DNA from: Dactylorhiza incarnata
Lineage: Eukaryota > Streptophyta > Magnoliopsida > Asparagales > Orchidaceae
Direction: 5' to 3'
Length of the DNA stretch: 64,000 nucleotides
Assembly (NCBI GenBank): GCA_033032865.1
Contig: JAWHQI010000049.1
Location: 372,001-436,000 of the forward strand
The notes beneath the pieces were generated by a model, which was not told the DNA's origin, did no database searches, and worked only from the letters and a program-made list of their open reading frames with translations. How positions within the stretch are numbered: the stretch's first letter is position 1; every line of letters begins with the position of its first letter. A program made the translations under genes and the position numbers. This document shows, piece by piece, positions 56,878 through 64,000 of this stretch.

Positions 56878-59800
56878 AGTTTTTGGCGCAGTTTACCAGA
56901 ATCAGTGGAGGAGTGGACTAAGGTATCGCTCCCTAGATCCTCAGAAGCTTTCAGGGGGATGCTCTCGACAACATCCTGATGTGAAGTCATCAGGTCCATG
57001 ACAACATCATGTATCCTAAAGCCAACTCTCCTCACTATTTGTCGAGCAATGGATTGTCACCAGTAAAATTACAAGTCCACGATGTTAGACTGCCTGAGTA
57101 AGGAGAATCACTTTATGGATTCATTTATGAGGAATCACCTAGGATCCTTCCTTTCAAGCCAACCTAGTCATGGACGCGGCCTTCTTCAGAGTCTGTGGAA
57201 ACATATCGACAGTAGCCCTGGTACTGAGTAGTGACCCGCTTAATGGGGTTTAGGCCCTCTTCCTGTTCTTCTCTTTCATCATCTCTAACTTGTTCTGGCA
57301 AACCGAGACACCAAAAGAATCAAAAAATGCAGTGGTATTAACATCATATGAAGATGTTAAAGTCATCTTGGAAATGGAATTAGATGATGGCGCAAAGTCT
57401 TCTGACCACTCATTTATTTATAGAGATGATTCAACATGCTGACTTGCAACTCGTAAATATGGTTGGACGATTTTTTTTATCTCTTAATTATCTTGAAAAA
57501 GTGAAGATTATGTACAATACATATTCCATGAGTACATTGTGGTCCTAGAAGAGTTTATTGTTGACTATTGACCCATGGAGTGCAATCCAAAGGCCCCACA
57601 CAACTCATTATGAACTTGCTCGGAGCTTGTTTAACGCACCTGCAACTACACATGATGACTTCTCTCAACTTTTGATTAATTGCACGGCCTTAGACTGATT
57701 CACTGAATGACCCAGACAAATCCTATATGGGACGAGCTCACTCACTGATAGGTGGGTACTGCTAGATGCAATTTCCTATAAATACAATTTGGGGTACATG
57801 TAAGATAGGGCAACCCCCAAATTTATTCTCCAACTCAGTTTGAACTCATCATCCTCTTCCATAAATCCATATTAGCATTTGATTTGGAGGGGGGTTCATA
57901 TACACTCATGGGTGTACGATGAGTCCTTGATTGATCTCTATTCGTTAAGTGGACGTGCTACAAAATCAAGGGCCGGTAAACTTCAGACATACTTTCAGTC
58001 CGAGCATAGCAATTCGAGATCTCGGTTCCAACATTGACTAATTTATCATAAATTAATTATTTTAATAAAATAACAATATAAATATTTGCATCAACTTGTA
58101 AAATATCTTAGTTTGAGTTAGTTAAAAATATTCCTATGTGAAACAAGATTGTCGTCCAATAGTTTTCTAACATTTTGTGGGTTTTCACTAAGTTTCATGT
58201 ATAGTTTCTCTACTTGATGACAATGTATTGTTTTTCTAAAATTTGTGTACAATTTTATTCCATGTACATGTCAATGTAATGTTTTATAAATTTTGTGTAC
58301 TTGACAACATGTTTATTTATGTCTTTTGTTCTTACTGTCACTTAAATCCGTCACACTTTTGTTGCTTTTGCTTATTTGTGAACCGCCCAACGCAAGATGA
58401 CTAATCCAAATGAATAATGTGACTACTAATGCAACAGGATTGAACCAAGTTCCAAAGCTCACTTGTATGAACTAACTTGAGTGACAAGCACCGAAGAGAA
58501 ATCTTATCGCTCACAATTACGAACATGTAATGATGAAGTGGCTAACAAAAGAGCATAGGGATTAAAATTTTCATCTCTCCCATCATCCACTCATGATTAA
58601 CATGTTAGCGATGATGTTCGAATATAAATATCACATAAAAATCTTTGCATGAGCATAATCATATAATTGGTAGTGAATTTTCCAATTAATCCCGAGGTCC
58701 ATCCGACCTAATCTCATAATACTTTTATTAATAAGGCGAATTGTGGAGAGTAAATATGTTTACCATCAATGTGCCATATGTATGAAATTACACATGTCTA
58801 TAGCCACATCGTACGATCAAATGTATGTATATATGCATATATTTCCAATTCTCCCCTTCTTTATTACAATTTTATAGTAAAACACATGGAATTTCACTTA
58901 TAGGTGTGTTAGGGAGATGTTGCAACTGTGTTAAAAATAGAAACTAAGAACATATATTCTAAATATTATTTAGGTATATAAAAGAAGCAAACTTAATAAA
59001 CTCTTAATTTTTTTTTGATAATGCTACATCATCCACCAAAGTTTTATCTTATTCATGCTAGTACGATTGTCTGAGTATAATTCATCCTTCCTTAGCTCCC
59101 AATTTGATTTTCTAATAAAAAAATATATTTTTAGCTAAACCTAATGAATGATATTAATATATATTCATAAAACATATCAAATCTTTCTTACGATTGGCGT
59201 GGCTCATCCTACCTAGAGCATGGGCACTAATTTGTTTACCACAACATGTTTTATTCTTCTTGCTTATATTTTATCGCATTTCAACAATCAAAATTATAAA
59301 CTTTCATCATGAAAAAAATATAAATAAAAATAGAAAGAATAAAAGGAAGATTGATAAGTATATATTACCTTTCCTTTTGGAGAGTACTAATAAGTTACAA
59401 TGTCAATGATCCGTTCATGGGCATATCAATAGAACTTCCCCTAGCAATAACAATTTCAGAAGTACTTGTAAGGTCATAATATTCGTTCTTAAAATGTGTC
59501 TTATAATCCATGAATTTTCACGTAGTAATAGCTACATGCATACAAGCTTAATTTAATAAAGAATTCGTTTTTTTTATTAAATGAATGTAAATAAGAAATC
59601 ATTGCTACATGTGATAAGAAACCATTTTTCTTATTAAACACCAAAATAAGAAATCATTGCTACATGCATAAAAGCTTAATTTAATAAAGAATTCTTTTTT
59701 ATTAAATGAATATAAATGTTATTAATTAGGGATTGACACCTTAATCAAACTACATTATTATTGGTGCATAAAGAATCACCAACCTCCACGCACTGCCCCT

Positions 59801-60403
59801 GACCTCTTGAGAAGTGGGGGAGATCAGGAACCGCAAGCAACTGGCTACTAACCATAAGTGGTCGGGGTGAACAAACAAGAGTAGAGGGGGCGACATGAAA
59901 AGAATATCGCGAGTGGCTACATGAGATTTTCCCGCAACAACAAATATCACTTATTACATGCAATTTTATATCATCAAATGAGCTATAACAAGAGAAAGGC
60001 ATGAGAGAAGTACGAAACAGATGGCAACTCTGAACTTTTAACTGCACCTACTACAGGGGACGTTCTGGCCAAAGTCAAGCCTCCCTTCTGGGCACCACAT
60101 GCCCTCTATTTATTCTGATAAAGGGCAACCCGAACCAGTGAGTGCATTTAATGTTGTATTTAATGTTGGCTGCCCGGAATACATGAGAGTCCTGGTAGGA
60201 GAGTGAAAGAGAGTGGGAAGATACAGTTACAATAGTATATAACCGCACCAACCAACAAATATTTGAGTGAAGGAGAGCTAGGGAGGACACATTTAGTGCT
60301 CTACCAGACCCCTATAGACTTGGAATACTGCTGGGACTGACCGAGATAGTCATTTACTGTGGTTGGAAGGAGGGTGTGGATATACAATGAGTATCTGACC
60401 CTA
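56878..60403. other. AT-rich region without a supported gene
   Basis: Beyond the PBS fragment (56878-56889) I see no reliable ORF. A 51-residue minus-strand frame (57035 down to about 56883) contains FRIHDVVMDLMTS, faintly like an NLR MHD region, but nothing around it supports that. TCCTATAAATAC at about 57768 could be a TATA box. Direct repeats lie at 59531-59723. 59750-60290 has minus-strand ORFs of 66-100 residues that I do not recognise. Confidence 0.4.
59531..59723 (+). repeat. ~60-bp direct repeat pair
   Basis: GCTACATGCATACAAGCTTA... (59531-59592) recurs as GCTACATGCATAAAAGCTTA... (59664-59723), continuing through AATAAAGAATTC and ATTAAATGAAT. Between them a third, shorter GAAATCATTGCTACATG copy occurs. 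Confidence 0.7.
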
Positions 60404-61674
60404 TTGGGAATATTACCCTCAATGTTCCCTTGATTTGAAGAAGCATCACACTCAATGCTAAGTACAAGTTGTATTTGATAAATCCTATTTTACATCATGA
60501 CTATGCAGGGTTAGGTTATTTTAGTGTGTGGAAGAAGTTCAGTGGTTTACTGCCAAAACTACTGAGATGAGTTCTCAGTCTCAGCTGAACCACTGAGACA
60601 AGGCCAGGAGCTGCTGAGAAGGATTCTGGGTCTGCTGAGCTGCAGATAGAGGAAAACCACTGAGACAATTGTCTGTCTCAGCAGTTCGGCTGAGACAGAG
60701 ACAGAAGTAGCCGCTGAGACTGAGACAGAAGTAGCCGCTGAGACTGAAAACTATCTCAGACCAACTGCTGAGAGAGATTAAAATGTGCTGGCGGGTTTTT
60801 CTTTTGGCGCACATTGCATAAAATAAGATAAGGCATTCCAATCACCTCCATACTGTGTTAGAGGTCGTCTGATAGCCGTTGAAGACTGAATGAGTATAGA
60901 AGAACAACTTAGGTCATTGAAGAAGAATGCTTTTTGGAAAAACTATTGACAACTACTGTTCCATTGACGGCTGTCCAAAAGATGTCTCTTCCTGCTTCCT
61001 GAAGTTGCAAGGAGAGAAAGTTTATTCTTCCTGAATAAGGATCAACTTGCTCTTCTTGATTCACTCAAGAAGAACAAACTTTCTCTCCTTGTAGCTTCAA
61101 GAAGCAGGAAGAGAGATCTTTTGGACAGCCGTAAATAGAATAGTAATTGTCAATAGTTTTTCCAAAAAGCATTCTTCTTCAAAGCCCTAAGTTTTTATTT
61201 TATACTCCCTCAGTCTTCAACGGCTATCAGACGACCTCTAACACAGTATGGAGGTGATTGGAACACCTTATCTTGCTTTACTATAACATACGCCAAAAGA
61301 AAAACCCGCCAGCACATTTGAATCTATCTCAGCGGTTGGTCTGAGATAGCTTTAAGTCTCAGCGGCTACTTCTATCTCCGTCTCAGCGGATCCGCTGAGA
61401 CAGACATTTGCCTCATCGGTTTTCCTCTATCTGCAGCTCAGCAGACCCAGACTCCTTCTCAGCGGCTCTTGGCCTTGTCTCAGCGGTTCAACTGAGATTG
61501 AGAACACATCTCAGTGGTTTTGGCAGAAAACCATTGAACTTATTCCACACCCTGGAATAACCTAACCCTGCATTGTCATGATGTAAAATAGGGTTTATCA
61601 AATACCACTTATACTTAGCATTGACTGTGATGCTTTTTCAAATAAAGGGAACATTGAGGGTAATATTCCCAACA
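60404..61674. repeat. Large imperfect palindrome of two inverted copia LTR copies
   Basis: 60404-61023 is the reverse complement of 61076-61672 with substitutions and small indels. Matching landmarks: TTGGGAATATTACCCTCAAT / its complement at the ends, CTGCAGATAGAGGAAAAC, GTGCTGGCGGGTTTTTCTTTTGG, CCATACTGTGTTAGAGGTCG, GAGAGAAAGTTT. The right arm on the minus strand starts TGTTGGGAATATT at 61674, directly after a copia PPT, and has a TATA box (GTATAAAATAAA, about 61207-61196). It is thus the U3-R part of element J's 3' LTR. The left arm is the same LTR in plus orientation. Confidence 0.85.
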
Positions 61675-62067
61675 ATCTCCCCCTATTTGAAGAAGACAGA
61701 ACCCCCCCCCCCCCCCCCAATGCTAAGGTACATAACAATAGAAACTTATCATGCAATGATTTATGTAGCATTTGTGAATTCATATCATATAACAATTGAC
61801 ATAATTTAGGCATTACACATCATGTCAAAACAGATTGCATTTGTGATTATCAAAACAATACTGTACAAGGAATAACATTGGTAATTCATTATGTTCAGAT
61901 ATCACAGAATCCTTATAGCAAAGATACTTACTATTACTAGGCATAGACTAAGATTAGTCATAAATCAATAGATTTTGCCAAACTTTCATTTTCATTCTCG
62001 TCAAAATGTTGAGACATTATTTTACATTACATTTTAATTTTCAAGATAAAAAACTAAATGCATAAAT

Positions 62068-62337
62068 TCAAGTTCTTCTCCTCTTGGATGATGTAGAGCA
62101 TTCAGCAATGTCTGCAATAGCTTCTTTCGCTTTGGCTAAGGCCTCTTTGTCTTCAGTAGCATCAACCATCTTTGCTGCTTCTATTTCAGTTATCTTCTTC
62201 CTATTTTCTTGCCTTCTGAAGTACGTATATGGCTTTGGAATGTACTTTGAGGGCATCCTTTTTGGATTATCCTTCCTTACCAGATTATCTTTAAATATTT
62301 TATCCCTTTTGTGTTTCTTTCTAAATGTTTTTTCCAT
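62068..62337 (-). pseudogene. Basic C-terminal ORF of element J (frameshifted from upstream ORF)
   Basis: 89 codons from ATG 62337 (MEKTFRKKHKRDKIFK...). Very Lys/Arg-rich N-terminus, helical KITEIEAAKMVDATEDKEALAKAKEA segment, ending SSKRRRT. Upstream, another frame carries IDKIYPSEEWKKHLERN in overlapping bases, so this is probably the tail of a longer protein now out of frame. Confidence 0.45.
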
Positions 62338-62638
62338 TCTTCAGAGGGATAAATTTTATCAATGTCTTTGCATGCTTGTCCATGGATTATCTACGCATTT
62401 ATAATTATGATCTTGGAGTCTTCACTCCTATATTCAAAATCTGGATCTTTGGTCTGTTCATCCCTCTGCATAGCCATAAACACTTCAGCTAGCATTGTGT
62501 GTTCTCTCTCTCTTTTCTTTGCCAATCTTGCATTTTGAGCAATTTCTTCTTGTTTAGAGAAATCCCAATCTTCTGCTCTTTGCCTGTCCAGGAGGGGAAG
62601 GTTTAAGGCTAGCCTTGTTCCTTGCAGAACCTTGAGGG

Positions 62639-63673
62639 CTAGCTCAGAGTTGGTGATAGCATTGTTATCCTCCCCCTTCTGGCTTCTTCAAATATTTTCT
62701 TATTTATGTCATGTTGAGTAGCAGTTATTGAGACAGAAATAGTTTGGAAAACATTTTCAATGTCATCCTTCAGCTCATCCTTATTCCTTTCAGCCTCACC
62801 ATTCAGTTGCATAGCAGTTGAGTACACATATTCTTCTATATGATTTGTTGTATCCTTTAGTACCCCATCTGCTTTACTTACATAATCCTTGACATATCTC
62901 ATGTCAAACTCAGCCATTTTAAGATCATTGTTAATGGATTTGAATATATCTGATTGAGAGTTTACAGTCTTTTCTGCCATGACAACCCACTTGGTCATTT
63001 TCTTATTTAGATAGACAGTTTCTTCTTTGATGGGTTTCAGTTCAGCCATTAATTCAGATTTCACAGTGGAGACAGACTGATCTATATATTCTTTCACTAT
63101 AGAGGCTGACTTGTCTACATAATCCTTCATAGATGTTAGATGAGTATCTAACATTATTTGAATGGCACTGAGAATGCTCTCATTGGACTGTGATGAGATG
63201 GACGTTGAAGCTTGTTGTTCAATGACTAAAGGTTGTTTATCCTGAATAGCAATTGTTGGAGGCTCCCCCTCAGCAGGATGATCCTCTACTTCAGTAAATT
63301 TTTCTATATGATCAATGTGGTCATGGTGGTTTCCATCATCATCAGCAGCAGCAGCATCATCCTCATCATCATCATCAGATTTGTCTTGATCTGATGACTC
63401 CAAGAAATGTAGTAAATCATCTTTACCAACTGAAGGAGCATCAGGTTGTCTGTGACCTGGTGAATCCCAGAGAGCTGGTTCATTATCAGGATTAAGCTGA
63501 AATCTTCTTTCAATATTTAAGATGATTGTGTCAATCTTACTTTGCATATCCACAAGAGAGGGCACTTTGTCCTTATCAATCCTGTTAGAGACTGCTTCAC
63601 TTTCATTATTGTCATTAGCAACATCCATTGCACGTGGTTCTTGTTGTTGCTCCCCCTCAGATAGGGCATCCAT
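62639..63673 (-). CDS. Acidic coiled-coil protein of element J, 344 aa (likely frameshifted at its end)
   Basis: ATG at 63673 (MDALSEGEQQQEPRAMD). Residues 1-60 are acidic; an Asp-run (SDDDDEDDAAAADDD) is near 100; a His/Asp patch follows; residues about 170-330 are heptad-like helix (SMKDYVDKSASIVKEYIDQSVSTVKSELMAEL...). No catalytic motif. It stops after SPTLS at 62639. The next frame carries NNAITNSELALKVLQ...AEDWDFSKQEEIAQNARLAKKRE (about 62660-62400), which reads as its natural continuation, so one frameshift is likely near 62660. Function unknown; position suggests the extra ORF of SIRE-like copia elements. Confidence 0.55.
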   Translation of the reverse strand: MDALSEGEQQQEPRAMDVANDNNESEAVSNRIDKDKVPSLVDMQSKIDTIILNIERRFQLNPDNEPALWDSPGHRQPDAPSVGKDDLLHFLESSDQDKSDDDDEDDAAAADDDGNHHDHIDHIEKFTEVEDHPAEGEPPTIAIQDKQPLVIEQQASTSISSQSNESILSAIQIMLDTHLTSMKDYVDKSASIVKEYIDQSVSTVKSELMAELKPIKEETVYLNKKMTKWVVMAEKTVNSQSDIFKSINNDLKMAEFDMRYVKDYVSKADGVLKDTTNHIEEYVYSTAMQLNGEAERNKDELKDDIENVFQTISVSITATQHDINKKIFEEARRGRITMLSPTLS

Positions 63674-63755
63674 CTGGCCTTGATGATCTGATGTTTATAT
63701 TATTGAGGAGTCGTTAGAGATTAACTAGTAGACTGGTTAAGATTATATGGCATTA

Positions 63756-63965
63756 TTAGTAATGTGAGGTTGAATGATTAAATACCGTGGGTGCTATTTC
63801 TCTCCATGTCAATTTGATGGACAGTATCAGCAGGTACATTTTTTGCATCTGCAGCATCTGAACATCCATAGTGTTATGACCATCATGTATATCTACAAAG
63901 TGATTTTCTTGATTGACAACAATGTTACCTTTACCTGAGGCAACATCCTCATGTGTGTCAGTCAT
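63756..63965 (-). pseudogene. Upstream coding fragment of element J
   Basis: A 69-codon minus-strand ORF from ATG 63965 (MTDTHEDVASGKGNIVVNQ...), acidic and unrecognised. It lies 82 bases upstream of the 344-aa ORF and may be part of the same original reading frame or a leader ORF. Confidence 0.3.
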
Positions 63966-64000
63966 AGCTTCCTTTTCTGGACAGCTGTGAGATCCATGAT

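Larger units (their letters stand above)
61675..64000 (-). mobile_element. Element J: copia-type element, minus strand, 3' internal part (runs off window)
   Basis: Minus strand, right to left: coiled-coil/acidic ORFs, a basic C-terminal ORF, a C-run (about 61689-61707), the PPT CAAATAGGGGGAGATTG (61691-61675), then the LTR start at 61674. No RT or integrase lies in the visible part. The ORFs sit where SIRE/Maximus-type copia elements carry an extra ORF after pol, but a non-autonomous element is equally possible. Confidence 0.7.

Noticed and set aside
56850..57035. NLR resistance-gene fragment (FRIHDVVMDL resembling an MHD motif)
   Set aside because: A single 4-6 residue resemblance in a 61-codon frame; part of that frame is LTR/PBS sequence, and no P-loop, GLPL or LRR is nearby.

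Overview
The window looks like a stretch of a large flowering-plant genome made almost entirely of nested LTR retrotransposons. The reasons are primer-binding sites complementary to plant tRNA-Asp and initiator tRNA-Met, an Athila-type Ty3/gypsy Gag-Pol, several Ty1/copia lineages, very long LTRs, and no recognisable host exon, tRNA or rRNA gene. The species cannot be told from the sequence. I use letters for the elements.

Layout, left to right. (1) 1-4971: element A, a non-autonomous Athila-like element whose 5' LTR runs off the window; a deletion fuses that LTR to its internal region. (2) 4972-6387 and 17881-18470: an unclassified older repeat carrying a 54-bp tandem array, split by element D (6388-17875). 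D has a 4.9-kb LTR, no pol, and AGTAC target-site duplications (TSDs). (3) 18471-38025: copia element E with a degraded Gag, broken by a minus-strand copia solo LTR (F, 20731-21914, TSD GAAGT) and by a complete 13.4-kb Athila element G (24545-37917, TSD AATAC) with one intact 1,775-codon Gag-Pol ORF. (4) 38026-40515: minus-strand remnant of a gypsy chromovirus-like element (H), abutting a decayed minus-strand copia element (I, 40516-44225). (5) 44749-56877: element B, a better preserved relative of A with an intact ORF carrying two zinc knuckles. Its 3' LTR is interrupted 3 bp before its end by element C (51195-56869, minus strand, TSD CACCA), whose two LTRs differ at only two positions by eye. 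(6) 56878-60403: AT-rich sequence with no supported gene. (7) 60404-61674: a long imperfect palindrome made of two inverted copia LTR copies. (8) 61675-64000: the 3' internal part of a minus-strand copia element (J) with a coiled-coil ORF, continuing past the right edge.

The most interesting signal is a set of relationships among the Athila-related elements A, B, C and G. All use, or are inferred to have used, the tRNA-Asp primer site. All carry arrays of GC-rich palindromes just upstream of the LTR TATA box, and the LTRs of G and C share an identical palindromic 16-mer although the rest of those LTRs looks unrelated. The Gag of autonomous G has lost its zinc knuckle to an Asn-rich tract, whereas the short proteins of B and C keep zinc knuckles. 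The proteins of A, B and C all end in the same LPVHF-containing C-terminus, which G lacks. This suggests a family of non-autonomous 'knuckle + acidic + LPVHF' proteins mobilised by, or cooperating with, an Athila partner. The sequence relationships are seen directly; the functional link is inference.
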